Assembly (NCBI GenBank): GCA_030041495.1
Contig: JASHNT010000024.1
Span: 1 to 64,000, forward strand
DNA from: Bryobacteraceae bacterium
GTDB taxonomy: Bacteria > Acidobacteriota > Terriglobia > Bryobacterales > Bryobacteraceae
Direction of reading: 5' to 3'
Length of the DNA stretch: 64,000 nt
The position numbers and the translations under genes were made by a program. Shown in pieces: positions 1 to 8,773 of this stretch (position 1 is its first letter; every line of letters starts with the position of its first letter). The notes beneath the pieces are model-generated. The model had not been told where the DNA came from. It saw only the letters and a list, made by a program, of their open reading frames with translations, and made no database searches.

Positions 1-668
1 GCGGGACTTTTCAGATATCGCTCGGCATTGCGCGCCAGCAGTTTTCCCGCTTCCATCACCGTGGTCTTGTGACGCACCGCCGTCAGCGCATCGAAAAGTT
101 CGCGCTCTTCCGGAGTGGCGTGACAGACTCCGTTGGTGGCGATCAACGGGATTTTGAGCGAACGGGCCAATTCCATTACCGCCTGGTTGCGAGCCTCCTC
201 GTCGCGATGAAAATGCCGCTGCAGTTCGGCGTAGACATTGCGCGGGCCGAACAGGCGGAGCATCTTTTCAAATCGGGCGCGCACGGGCGCGCCCTCGCCT
301 GTCAAACAGACCAATCCTGGCGCATAGCGCGCGAGCTCATCTTCGGAAGCTTTGGCCTCGCCCTTGGGCGCGCGCAGCTTCATTGAGGTGATCAAGCGGC
401 ACAAATTCTGGTAGCCCTCGCGGCTTTCAGCGAGCAGAGCGTAGCGGTAGCCGTCAACGCCCGTGATCTCGGCGCCCAGATGCGCCTTGGCGCCGATTTT
501 TTTCGCGGCCATGTAGAAGCGCGGCGCGCCGCTCAAATTGTCGCGATCCATCAGAGCCATGGCGGCATGGCCGAGGCTGGAGGCGCGATGAATCAGATCT
601 TCCGGCAGCGATGCGCCTTCCAGAAAACTGAACGCTGAGCGCACGCGGAAATCGACAAATTCAGTCAT
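1..668 (-). CDS. dnaE2: Error-prone DNA polymerase DnaE2, N-terminal part (truncated by window edge)
   Basis: The first 222 residues of a C-family DNA polymerase alpha subunit are visible; the rest lies left of the window. The N-terminus has the PHP-domain signature SAFSFLEGAS, followed by MALMDRDNLSG and KAHLGAEITG, as in DnaE2/ImuC translesion polymerases. The histidine usual in the first PHP motif (ELH) is replaced by arginine (R8), so metal binding by this domain may be altered. It starts 9 bp after imuB, completing the order imuA-imuB-dnaE2. In the known system ImuB links DnaE2 to the beta clamp and DnaE2 performs damage-induced mutagenic synthesis. The neighbours separate it from the replicative DnaE. 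Confidence 0.93.
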   Translation of the reverse strand, partial: MTEFVDFRVRSAFSFLEGASLPEDLIHRASSLGHAAMALMDRDNLSGAPRFYMAAKKIGAKAHLGAEITGVDGYRYALLAESREGYQNLCRLITSMKLRAPKGEAKASEDELARYAPGLVCLTGEGAPVRARFEKMLRLFGPRNVYAELQRHFHRDEEARNQAVMELARSLKIPLIATNGVCHATPEERELFDALTAVRHKTTVMEAGKLLARNAERYLKSP

Positions 669-677
669 TCTGAGCTC

Positions 678-1832
678 TCAGTCATAAGCCCCTTCTAAAA
701 TCCACTGGCGCGCCGCGCGGTCCCGTACGAGGCGATACAGCGCGCCGTCGCTGAGGAGCAGATCGAATTCGTCGCGATTCCATTCGTCCGGCTTCCACCA
801 ATCGCCGCTTGATCGCCATGGTCCGGCGATGTTCACGATTTGCCCTTGCACCAAACGAGTCCAGAGTTGCTTCGGCTGCCCTTGTGCCGGTTCCACGCGG
901 GCTTCCAAAAGCGGAGAGAAATAGCGGAAGCCATAGCGCGGCGCGTCGTTTTCCCCGCACCCCGGCCGATGCGTGTTTTGCAGCCGGGGATAGAGCACGT
1001 TTTCCGCGCCCACCAGCCCGCGGATCTTGCCTAGCGTCAGCTCGAGCTTTTCCGGCTCCGGCGCGGCCAGGGTGAACAGGCCGTGCTGGACGCGGCGCGG
1101 CTCAACCGGCTCGATCCGGAATTGGACCACGTTGATAGCCTCCCGCGGAGGCTCGCGTTCGAGCGAATGCTCGAGCAGCTTCAGAAGGAATTTAACGTCC
1201 CGGGTGGGAAACGGGAGCCTAAGGCTCCTTTGCTGCTGGTTCAGGGTTAGATGCAATGCGCCCGCGGCGAGCGACTGCGCGCGCAGCTTGGCTGTCAAAC
1301 CAAACAGAAACTGCCCCAGCAGGAACAGCAAAGGCTCGCGCAGCTCGATGGGGTGATCGAACTCGGCCGATTCTTCGTAGATCGTTTCCATGTGCTCAAG
1401 GCGCAGGGGCCGGTCGAGCGCGCCGCGCGCCAGCTTCTGCAGCCACAGGCCGCGCGAGCCCAGGCGTGCGGCTAAGCCGTTTTCCGGCAGACGGGCGAGG
1501 TCGGCGAGCGAACGAACGCCCCACAGGTCCAATATCTTAAAAATTTCGGTCTGAAAAATTTCCGGATCGGGCGGCAGACAGTCGATGGAAAGCGGTCCGA
1601 GCACGCGCGACTCTTCTCCGGGCGGGATGAAAGTTCGCCCCGGAAAATTTCGGGCCGCCAGGACCGCGGCTTCTATCGTGGAGGCGACGGCTAGCGGAAT
1701 GTCCGTAGGCAGTTTCGCCAGTTGTCTTTCCGTGGCCGAGAACACGGCGGTCGATTCATCAACCATCTCGACCCACGGAGAGAAGGATCTGGCTACGACG
1801 CCCGCATCGGGCGCATGAATGCAGACGTACAT
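678..1832 (-). CDS. imuB: ImuB-like Y-family polymerase homologue
   Basis: 384-residue member of the ImuB/DinB-like family. The N-terminus (YVCIHAPDAG) resembles the ImuB fold. The middle (LWGVRSLADLARLPENGLA) matches the helix-hairpin segment of Y-family thumb domains, and the C-terminus (WKPDEWNRDEFDLLLSDGALYRLVRD) is typical of ImuB. ImuB proteins lack the polymerase carboxylates and act as the scaffold joining ImuA, DnaE2 and the sliding clamp. At 384 residues it is somewhat shorter than many ImuB proteins. It begins 3 bp after the imuA stop codon, so the two are co-transcribed. Confidence 0.9.
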   Translation of the reverse strand: MYVCIHAPDAGVVARSFSPWVEMVDESTAVFSATERQLAKLPTDIPLAVASTIEAAVLAARNFPGRTFIPPGEESRVLGPLSIDCLPPDPEIFQTEIFKILDLWGVRSLADLARLPENGLAARLGSRGLWLQKLARGALDRPLRLEHMETIYEESAEFDHPIELREPLLFLLGQFLFGLTAKLRAQSLAAGALHLTLNQQQRSLRLPFPTRDVKFLLKLLEHSLEREPPREAINVVQFRIEPVEPRRVQHGLFTLAAPEPEKLELTLGKIRGLVGAENVLYPRLQNTHRPGCGENDAPRYGFRYFSPLLEARVEPAQGQPKQLWTRLVQGQIVNIAGPWRSSGDWWKPDEWNRDEFDLLLSDGALYRLVRDRAARQWILEGAYD

Positions 1833-1835
1833 GGG

Positions 1836-2387
1836 CTAACTCGCTTGGAGGATTTTAAAAGGAGCGGCTCCGGCGAACACCGGCGGCTTGCGCTCGAGCG
1901 AAACTCGCTTGACCGCGCAGGATTTGGTCAGCGGCCTCTCAGCCATCACAAGGAAAATTGTCAGCGTAAGTTCAATAGTCCGGCGAAAGCGGAACCAGGC
2001 GGTCGAGGGGATGCGCGCCAATGCCTGAGGCGAGGCATCGATCAAATCCAGAGCCACCACGCCGAATCCTCCGGCTTGCAGCAGCAGGTCCGCCGCGCGC
2101 AGGGCATGCTCGGCATTGCCGCCGCAGCGCACCCACAATAGTTTTTCGAGCACGACGCCGGCCGCCGCGGCCGAGCAGATATCGAACGCGTTGGCCGTAT
2201 CGATCAGCGCGGCGTGCTCGCCTTGGCTGGTCGAGGCTGCTAATACGGAGTGAACCAGGCCGGTCCGGCCGCTTGAGCGGGGGCCGTAGATTTCGCTGAT
2301 CCGCCCGCGCGGAAAAGCGTTCAGATCGCAGTGAAGAAGCTCGGGTTGGTCGGCAAAACGGAACCCAAGAGTAAGCGCTGACAACAT
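1836..2387 (-). CDS. imuA: ImuA-like RecA-fold protein
   Basis: 183-residue protein at the head of the imuA-imuB-dnaE2 cassette. The segment EIYGPRSSGRTGLVHS around residues 32-47 is a RecA-like Walker A motif with arginine in place of lysine, and HAALIDTANAFD matches the RecA strand that follows. This suggests a RecA fold with weakened or absent ATP hydrolysis, as seen in short ImuA proteins. The ATG sits directly behind a direct repeat (2393-2411) that could be the damage-responsive operator. Identification rests on position plus the RecA-like signature. Confidence 0.78.
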   Translation of the reverse strand: MLSALTLGFRFADQPELLHCDLNAFPRGRISEIYGPRSSGRTGLVHSVLAASTSQGEHAALIDTANAFDICSAAAAGVVLEKLLWVRCGGNAEHALRAADLLLQAGGFGVVALDLIDASPQALARIPSTAWFRFRRTIELTLTIFLVMAERPLTKSCAVKRVSLERKPPVFAGAAPFKILQAS

Positions 2388-2392
2388 ACGGA

Positions 2393-2411
2393 TATTCGCC
2401 TTGTATTCGCC
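2393..2411 (-). promoter_or_regulatory. Direct repeat in front of imuA, candidate SOS-type operator
   Basis: On the minus strand GGCGAATA occurs twice with an 11-bp period (2404-2411 and 2393-2400), ending 5 bp before the imuA ATG. One helical turn between half-sites and the position at a DNA-damage cassette suggest a repressor site such as LexA. The LexA consensus of this lineage is not known to me, so this is inference. Confidence 0.35.
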
Positions 2412-2749
2412 ATATCAGTATGCGCTTCCGGGGTGGGGGTGTCAAGGCGAGGAGGGAGCCTTATGGATCAACACCCAACTTCGGGCGATCATGCAAGTCT
2501 TCACGCGACCAGGATTTTACGCCCACTTCTAATTGGGATTTCTCGCTCAGTTGACGTATTTTCTGCCGGGCGCGAATCATACGCTTGGCAGTGCGGCGGA
2601 GGGACAACAAGTCCTTCGCTCGGAGCCAAACATACCTTACCATGCGAGTCACATTTACCATGCTAAAGCCGATCGAGGCTGCTCACCCGTTATACTGGCT
2701 GATGAGTCCCACCCCCCTCGGGCCCGGAGTGAACCCACAGAGAATCGAA
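2412..2749. other. Intergenic region between divergent imuA and tolC
   Basis: About 340 bp without a convincing gene. A minus-strand frame of 66 codons (2461-2661) is basic and arginine-rich but has no recognisable motif and no clear ribosome binding site, so it is not called. On the plus strand TATACT at 2691-2696 is a plausible -10 hexamer for the tolC operon, giving a leader of about 45 nt; no good -35 is visible. Confidence 0.4.
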
Positions 2750-4186
2750 ATGAAACCTCTCAGGACAGTTTTATCCGCATTCGCCTTGATGACTCTGGCC
2801 GCACTGCGGCTCCCGGCGCAGTATCCACCTCCGCCTTCGCAGCGCGCCGAAGTTCCCACGGGGGGACTCAATTTCTCCTCCGAGGATCAGTTCCACGGGA
2901 GCGCAGCGCAAGGCACGGCCAGCGCCACGACGCTCAAGCTGTCGCTCCAGGACGCTATCGATCGCGCTCTGAAGACCAACCTGGGGATGCTGGTGCGCGA
3001 ATCGGCCGGCAGCGCGGCGCGCGCGGACCGGCTGCGCAGCTTAAGCGCGCTGCTGCCCAACGTCAGCGCGGCCTTCGCTGAATATGAGACGCAGATCAGC
3101 CTGGCGGTCTACGGCTTGCGCTTTCCCCAGATTCCGGCCGTAGTCGGTCCGTTTTCCTACTCGGATGCGCGAGCCTTCGCCAACGTGCCTGCCTTCGATT
3201 GGACCGCGTTCAAGAACCTGAAAGCCTCCGCTGAAAACGCCCGCGCGGCGCAATTGTCGATCGACGACGGCCGCGACCTAGTGGTGGAAGCCGTCGCCAC
3301 CGGATATGTCACCATCCTGGCGGACCTGGCCCGCATCCAAATCGTCAAGATGCAAATCTCCACCGCCGAGGATCTGGCCGCGACCGCGAGGGACCAGCAC
3401 CAGGCCGGTCTCACTCCAGCGTTGGACGATCTACGCGCGCAGGTGGAGCTGAAGAGTCAGCAGCAGAGGCTGCTGGTGGCGGAAAACCAGCTCGCCAAGG
3501 ATAAGCTGGTATTGGGGCGGGCCATTGGGTTGCCTTCGGGCCAGGATTTCGAGACCACGGATCAGGCTCCCTACAAGCCGCTGGAGGGATTGAACGCGGA
3601 GACGCTGTTGAGCCAGGCGTATCAGGCTCGCGCGGACTACCGCAGCGGCGAAGCGCAGTTGCATGCGGCGGAGATCGCCCGTCAGGCGGCGGGCGCGCAG
3701 CGGCTGCCCACGGCATTTGTCGCCGCAAATTATGGCGATATTGGACCGTCGCTGGCGCAATCGCACGGCACATTCACGGTGACCGGGACGGTCAGCGTCA
3801 ATGTCTTCGACGGTGGCCGGATCCACTCCGATCAAAGCGCAGCGGACGCGGAGATCGAGCGGCGGCGCAATGAGCTGGCGGATTTAAAAGGGAAGATCGA
3901 TTTCGAGGTGAGATCCGCGTTGCTGGATTTGAGCACGGCCGCGGACCAGGTGACGCTGGCGCGCAGCAACGTGGATCTGGCGAATCTCGCACTGGAGCAG
4001 GCGCGCGATCGCGTTTCCGGCGGGGTGACCGATAATCTGGAAGTGATTCAGGCGCAGGAAGCGCTGGCGTCGACGAATGAGGATCTGATCAACGGTCTGT
4101 ACCTGCACAATCTGGCGAAGGTTGCGCTGGCGCGCGCGATGGGTTCGACCGATACATCACTGAAGCGGTTCCTAGGAGGGAACTAG
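2750..4186 (+). CDS. TolC-family outer-membrane efflux protein
   Basis: 478-residue outer-membrane factor. Starting at this ATG gives a clear signal peptide (MKPLRTVLSAFALMTLAALR, cleavage near LPAQ), so upstream in-frame ATGs are rejected. The mature part contains two OEP repeats rich in helical heptads (near LKLSLQDAIDRALKTN and in the C-terminal half, LANLALEQARDRVSGGVTDN), the classic TolC/OEP layout. It would form the trimeric channel that carries substrates across the outer membrane. An EmrA-type adaptor follows 11 bp downstream, indicating a tripartite efflux or secretion machine. Confidence 0.92.
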   Translation: MKPLRTVLSAFALMTLAALRLPAQYPPPPSQRAEVPTGGLNFSSEDQFHGSAAQGTASATTLKLSLQDAIDRALKTNLGMLVRESAGSAARADRLRSLSALLPNVSAAFAEYETQISLAVYGLRFPQIPAVVGPFSYSDARAFANVPAFDWTAFKNLKASAENARAAQLSIDDGRDLVVEAVATGYVTILADLARIQIVKMQISTAEDLAATARDQHQAGLTPALDDLRAQVELKSQQQRLLVAENQLAKDKLVLGRAIGLPSGQDFETTDQAPYKPLEGLNAETLLSQAYQARADYRSGEAQLHAAEIARQAAGAQRLPTAFVAANYGDIGPSLAQSHGTFTVTGTVSVNVFDGGRIHSDQSAADAEIERRRNELADLKGKIDFEVRSALLDLSTAADQVTLARSNVDLANLALEQARDRVSGGVTDNLEVIQAQEALASTNEDLINGLYLHNLAKVALARAMGSTDTSLKRFLGGN

Positions 4187-4197
4187 ATGGTGGCGGC

Positions 4198-5430
4198 ATG
4201 GTAGTCAAGGTGCGGGAGGGCTGGGCTGGGACCGCCTTCAAATGGATCATTGCCCTCACGATGCTGGGCGGACTTAGCATCGCGGGGTACACGGTGTGGC
4301 AGCGGCTTTCCAAGGAAGAGACCACGGACGACGCGCAGATCGATGGAACCATTGTCCCCATCAGCGCGCGCATCAATGGCAACGTGGTGGCCGTGATGGC
4401 GCAGGACGAAGTCGCGGTGAAGGCCGGGGACGTGCTGGTGCAGCTCGACACCAAGGATCTGCAGGTGGCTCTGGACAAAGCGGAGGCCGACCTGGCCGAC
4501 GCGGAGGCCAATCTCCGCAGCGCGCGCAGCGATGTGCCGGCCACTTCGGCGTCGACCGCCGGCGCCCTCAGCACCGCGCGCTCGGTCAAGGACGATGCTT
4601 CCGCCGCGCTGAGCTCGGCCGAGCAGCAACTGGGAGTTTTCCGGGCACGCCTGGCGGTGACGCAAGCCAACGTGCGCGTGGCGCAAGCCAATCGCAACAA
4701 GGCCGCGCAGGATGTGGAACGCTATAAAAGCCTGGTGGCGAAAGACGAGGTTTCGCGCGAAACCTACGACCAGGCGGTTGCGGCCGAACAAGCTGCTAGC
4801 GCTACGGTGGATTCGCAGCAGGCCGCGGTCACGGAAGCGCAACAGAACATCGCCGTTGCGGAGCGGGCCGTCGAGCAGGCTCGCGCGCGAGTCAGTCAAG
4901 CCGAAGCCGGAGTCCAAGCCGCCAGCGCCGGACCGGAGCAGGTCAAGGCTGTGGAGTCCCACGCGCAGGCCGCGCAAGCCGTGGTGGCGCAGAAGAAGAC
5001 GGAGGTTGAGCAGGCCAAGCTGAATCTGAGCTACGCCACGATCACGGCTCCGGTCAACGGAGTGATCGGCAGGAAGGCCGTGGATGTAGGGCAGAACGTC
5101 GCGGCCGGGCAACAGTTGATGGTGATTGTGGCTTTGGATGACATCTGGGTCACGGCGAATTTTAAGGAAACGCAACTGAAGGACATGCGCATCGGCCAGA
5201 AGGTGACGTTTGAGGTGGACGCCACAGGCCGCACGTATCATGGCCAAGTGGAGCGCATCGCCGGCGCCAGCGGCGCCAAGTTCAGTCTGCTTCCGCCGGA
5301 GAATGCAACCGGGAATTATGTTCGCGTGGTGCAGCGAATTCCCATCCGCATTTCCATCGATCCAGGGCAGAACGGCGATCACGCGCTCCGCCCGGGCATG
5401 TCTGTTACCCCTAAAGTGCAGATACGATGA
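4198..5430 (+). CDS. HlyD/EmrA-family periplasmic adaptor (membrane fusion protein)
   Basis: 410 residues. A single N-terminal membrane helix (about 14-34) is followed by the EmrA hallmark TDDAQIDGTIVPISARINGN, a lipoyl half-domain, a long coiled coil rich in Ala, Gln and Glu (about 80-275), and the second lipoyl half plus beta-barrel (ATITAPVNGVIG, DIWVTANFKE). It bridges an inner-membrane pump to the TolC channel encoded just upstream. The strong AGGAGG lies inside the tolC end, 18 bp before this ATG; a closer ATG at 4187 opens only a five-codon frame. No EmrB-like MFS pump follows, so the transporter must be encoded elsewhere. Confidence 0.93.
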   Translation: MVVKVREGWAGTAFKWIIALTMLGGLSIAGYTVWQRLSKEETTDDAQIDGTIVPISARINGNVVAVMAQDEVAVKAGDVLVQLDTKDLQVALDKAEADLADAEANLRSARSDVPATSASTAGALSTARSVKDDASAALSSAEQQLGVFRARLAVTQANVRVAQANRNKAAQDVERYKSLVAKDEVSRETYDQAVAAEQAASATVDSQQAAVTEAQQNIAVAERAVEQARARVSQAEAGVQAASAGPEQVKAVESHAQAAQAVVAQKKTEVEQAKLNLSYATITAPVNGVIGRKAVDVGQNVAAGQQLMVIVALDDIWVTANFKETQLKDMRIGQKVTFEVDATGRTYHGQVERIAGASGAKFSLLPPENATGNYVRVVQRIPIRISIDPGQNGDHALRPGMSVTPKVQIR

Positions 5431-5604
5431 CACCTACATCGGGTGGATAAACAGAATCAATTGGACGCCGCTAGGCTTCCTCGGATATTCTGAGTGCGTG
5501 GATAGCGGCGAAGGCCGCTTTCCCGATGGTGATCTCCCTGCTTGACCCCCGCAGCGAGGGCGGTGGTCTTTGAGCGCCTCCTAAATATCCAGTTGGAGGA
5601 AAGT

Positions 5605-6249
5605 GTGTCTACACGGCTAGCCATTTTTGTTCTTTTGGCGGCCTCTCAATGGGGCCGGAGTGTATGGGGGCAGAACGCGAGGTCTGCTGGCACGGACGAT
5701 CCGTTTGCTTCTCAGAATTTCTCAGGCGAACCGATGCGCGCGGAGGATTCTCCGGGGACACGGGCCCTAAACCTCACGTTTTATAACGATCCGCGAGGTC
5801 CGGAACTGAACCCAGCTCCAGTTCCAGCGGGGACGGTGTCCGTGGAGCAGCTTGAGCATCCGCTTTCCCCCAAGGCGGCAAAGCTGCTCGAAAAGGCGCG
5901 CAATTTTGCCGCGATGGGACTCCCTGACAAAGCCATTGTGCAGCTTCATACAGCTCTGAAGGAGCGCTCGGCGGTTCCGTATGCGCACAGCATGCTGGGC
6001 GCGGAGTATCTCCGGATGAAACGAATTCCTGAAGCGATTTCGGAACTCGAGCAGGCGCTCACGCTGCTGCCACGCAATGTGCCGGACCGGTCCAACCTGG
6101 GCTACGCTTTGTTTCTGTCCGGTGACTTAGATCGTGCCGAGAGCGAGGTCCGCAAGGCGCTGGAGCTTGACTGCAACAACCCTAAGACCCGCAAGGTGCT
6201 GAGCAAAATCCTGGAGGCACGGCGAATCGAGGGCCAGCATCAGCCCTGA
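5605..6249 (+). CDS. Secreted TPR-repeat protein
   Basis: 214 residues from a GTG start 5 bp after TTGGAGGA; in-frame codons further upstream would spoil the signal sequence STRLAIFVLLAASQWG. After a low-complexity linker (to about residue 80) there are at least two tetratricopeptide units, near AAMGLPDKAIVQLHTALKE and RIPEAISELEQALTLLP, with a third at LFLSGDLDRAESEVRKALEL. TPR proteins mediate protein contacts; a specific partner cannot be named. It lies 174 bp behind the efflux adaptor and may be a separate unit. Confidence 0.82.
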   Translation: MSTRLAIFVLLAASQWGRSVWGQNARSAGTDDPFASQNFSGEPMRAEDSPGTRALNLTFYNDPRGPELNPAPVPAGTVSVEQLEHPLSPKAAKLLEKARNFAAMGLPDKAIVQLHTALKERSAVPYAHSMLGAEYLRMKRIPEAISELEQALTLLPRNVPDRSNLGYALFLSGDLDRAESEVRKALELDCNNPKTRKVLSKILEARRIEGQHQP

Positions 6250-6293
6250 CTCCGCACGGTGGCGCGACTTTTCCACAGCCTAGCTGGCTGCGC

Positions 6294-6299
6294 GATAAT
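6294..6299 (+). promoter_or_regulatory. Candidate -10 element directly in front of pckG
   Basis: GATAAT ends 8 bp before the pckG ATG and no Shine-Dalgarno sequence is visible between them. If used, transcription would start at or next to the ATG, giving a leaderless message. No clear -35 is seen. Confidence 0.3.
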
Positions 6300-6307
6300 A
6301 ATTAGAC

Positions 6308-8149
6308 ATGTCCACCGCAATTTTAAAATCCAGCCGCGACGTAAGCATTCCCTTAAGTGAAAACAAGCATCTGCTCCGTTGGGTGGAGAAGATGGCGGAA
6401 TTGACCCAGCCCAAATCCATTCACTGGGTGGATGGTTCGCAGGAAGAAAACGACGATCTGTGCGCGCAGATGGTCGAGACCGGGACGCTGATCAAGTTGA
6501 ACCAGGATCTGTGGCCGGGCTGTTATTACGCGCGTAGCGACGCTGGCGATGTGGCTCGCGTGGAAGACCGGACCTTCATCTGCTCGCTGTCGAAAGACAA
6601 CGCCGGACCGACCAACAACTGGGTGAACCCGTATGAGATGAAGGCCAAGTTGAAGGAATTGTTCAAAGGCTCGATGGCCGGGCGCACGATGTACGTGCTG
6701 CCGTTCAGCATGGGGCCAGTGGGCTCGCCGATGTCGCAGATTGGCGTGCAGTTGACCGACTCGGCGTATGTCGTGGTAAACATGCGCATCATGGCTCGCA
6801 TCGGGCTGCGAATCTACGCGGAAATCGACAAGGATTACAAGCGCGTGGTGCCGTGTATGCACAGCGTGGGGATGCCGCTGAGTCCCGGAGAACGCGACGT
6901 GCCGTGGCCGTGCAATCCCGAAAAATATATCGTGCATTTTCCGGAGACGCGCGAAATTTGGTCGTACGGGTCGGGTTACGGCGGCAACGCGCTGCTGGGC
7001 AAGAAGTGCTTCGCATTGCGCATCGCCTCCAACATCGCCCGGGACGAGGGCTGGATGGCGGAGCACATGCTGATTCTGGGCGTGGAAAATCCCAAGGGCG
7101 AAAAGACATACGTGGCGGCAGCGTTTCCCAGCGCCTGCGGCAAGACTAACTTCGCGATGCTGATTCCGCCCAAGGGCTTCGAGGGCTGGAAGGTGTGGAC
7201 GGTGGGCGACGACATCGCCTGGATCAAGCCGGACGCGCAAGGCCGCTTGCGGGCGATCAATCCGGAAGCCGGATTCTTCGGCGTGGCGCCGGGTACTTCC
7301 ATGCACACCAATCCAAACGCGATGAAGAGCCTGGCCAAGAACGCGATCTTCACCAACACGGCTCTAACTCCGGATGGCGGGGTGTGGTGGGAAGGCATGA
7401 CGGATGAGCCGCCGGCGGAGTGCCTGGATTGGAAGGGCAACCTGTGGACCCCGCAAATCGGCAAAGAGACCGGAGTCAAGGCCGCGCATCCCAACTCGCG
7501 CTTCACCGCGCCAGCGTCCCAATGCCCGACCATCGATCCGGCGTGGGAGGATCCGCAGGGAGTGCCGATCAGCGCGTTCATCTTCGGCGGACGCAGAGCG
7601 ACGACCATGCCGCTGGTGTACCAGGCGTTCAACTGGAGCGCGGGAGTGTACATAGGGGCGACCATGGGCTCGGAGATGACGGCGGCAGCAGCAGGTGGAG
7701 TTGGACAGGTGCGGCGCGATCCGATGGCGATGCTGCCCTTCTGCGGTTATCATATGGCGGATTATTTCCGGCACTGGATCAAGATGCAGCGGAATCTGTC
7801 GGAGACACCGCGCATCTTCCACGTGAACTGGTTCCGCAAGGATGCCAACGGCAAATTTATGTGGCCTGGTTTCAGCGACAACATGCGCGTGCTGAAGTGG
7901 ATCGTGGACCGGGCGCACGGCCGGGCTCTGGGCCGGGAGACCCCCATCGGATGGATGCCGCGTTACCAGGACATCGAGTGGAAGGGTATGGAGTCGTTCC
8001 CGCAGCAGACCTTCGACGAGTTGCAGGCCTTCGACCGCGCAGCGTGGCAGAAGGAAGTGATCGCGCACGAGGAGCTGTTCCTGAAATTGCACGACCACCT
8101 GCCTCCGGAAATGGTCTACGAGCGGGAACTACTGATCTGCCGGATGTGA
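6308..8149 (+). CDS. pckG: Phosphoenolpyruvate carboxykinase (GTP)
   Basis: 613 residues, the normal length of GTP-dependent PEPCK. The P-loop kinase-1 motif FPSACGKTN (Lys279) and the metal-site stretch [13 protein letters not shown] are intact. Further family landmarks are [24 protein letters not shown] and the late [12 protein letters not shown] motif. The enzyme converts oxaloacetate and GTP to phosphoenolpyruvate, CO2 and GDP in the cytosol, the first committed step of gluconeogenesis. It stands alone, with a convergent Uma2 gene 6 bp behind its stop. Confidence 0.97.
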   Translation: MSTAILKSSRDVSIPLSENKHLLRWVEKMAELTQPKSIHWVDGSQEENDDLCAQMVETGTLIKLNQDLWPGCYYARSDAGDVARVEDRTFICSLSKDNAGPTNNWVNPYEMKAKLKELFKGSMAGRTMYVLPFSMGPVGSPMSQIGVQLTDSAYVVVNMRIMARIGLRIYAEIDKDYKRVVPCMHSVGMPLSPGERDVPWPCNPEKYIVHFPETREIWSYGSGYGGNALLGKKCFALRIASNIARDEGWMAEHMLILGVENPKGEKTYVAAAFPSACGKTNFAMLIPPKGFEGWKVWTVGDDIAWIKPDAQGRLRAINPEAGFFGVAPGTSMHTNPNAMKSLAKNAIFTNTALTPDGGVWWEGMTDEPPAECLDWKGNLWTPQIGKETGVKAAHPNSRFTAPASQCPTIDPAWEDPQGVPISAFIFGGRRATTMPLVYQAFNWSAGVYIGATMGSEMTAAAAGGVGQVRRDPMAMLPFCGYHMADYFRHWIKMQRNLSETPRIFHVNWFRKDANGKFMWPGFSDNMRVLKWIVDRAHGRALGRETPIGWMPRYQDIEWKGMESFPQQTFDELQAFDRAAWQKEVIAHEELFLKLHDHLPPEMVYERELLICRM

Positions 8150-8155
8150 GGGCTC

Positions 8156-8740
8156 TTATGCGCCCTCTTCCTCGAACTGAACCTTAGCGAAAATTTCGGC
8201 GAGCGGGACGCTGGTGTCGATGCTGTCGAATCGGGCGACTGCGTCGGGGCCGCTGAACTCCGTTACCGGCCAAGGTCCACTGTCGTTACGCCCGTACACT
8301 TCCACTCGCGCCGCCGTCTGTGAAACGAAGGCATATTCTTTAAGCGATTCGATCCTTCGATAGTGCTCCGCTTTGAATTCGCGATCGGCCAACTCAGTCA
8401 AGGCCGAGAGTACCTCGATCAGCAAGGTTGGGTTGAGCAGAGTGTCTTGGCGGCTGCCAACGTATTTCTGGTCACCGCAGGCAACCACAATATCGGGGTA
8501 AGTGTATAACCTGCTCTGGGAAATCGCCACTCGTAGGTCGCTGGAGGCGACAATGCACGGTCGCTTTCTAAGCGCATGATACAGTTCGGCCGCAAGATTA
8601 CCGATGATGATCGCGTGGCGCGGAGATCCCCTGGCCATCGCGTAGATCCGGCCGTTGTAGTATTCATGCCGGAATTCGGCGGCGCGCTCGATTTCGAGAT
8701 ATTCCTCGGGCGAAATCCAGTTCTGCGGATGCGCGGCCAT
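8156..8740 (-). CDS. Uma2-family (DUF820) putative restriction endonuclease
   Basis: 194 residues. The N-terminus (WISPEEYLEIERAAEFRHEY, then NGRIYAMARGSPRH) is characteristic of Uma2/DUF820. The PD-(D/E)xK-type core is visible as TYPDIVVACGDQKY followed by LLIEVLSALTE. These proteins are abundant in Acidobacteriota and Cyanobacteria; the nuclease activity is predicted from fold and their biological role is not settled. Convergent with pckG; 33 bp separate its start from the end of the OPT transporter gene. Confidence 0.9.
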   Translation of the reverse strand: MAAHPQNWISPEEYLEIERAAEFRHEYYNGRIYAMARGSPRHAIIIGNLAAELYHALRKRPCIVASSDLRVAISQSRLYTYPDIVVACGDQKYVGSRQDTLLNPTLLIEVLSALTELADREFKAEHYRRIESLKEYAFVSQTAARVEVYGRNDSGPWPVTEFSGPDAVARFDSIDTSVPLAEIFAKVQFEEEGA

Positions 8741-8773
8741 GCCTTCTTGGTAACGCGCCGCACCAGCATGGCA

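Noticed and set aside
2412-2422. The 11-mer ATATCAGTATG shared by the imuA and vapB upstream regions
   Set aside because: A single 11-bp match between two places in 64 kb is expected by chance; no shared regulator is implied.
2461-2661. Basic 66-codon frame on the minus strand between imuA and tolC
   Set aside because: No motif, no ribosome binding site, and composition like random GC-rich frames; left as intergenic.
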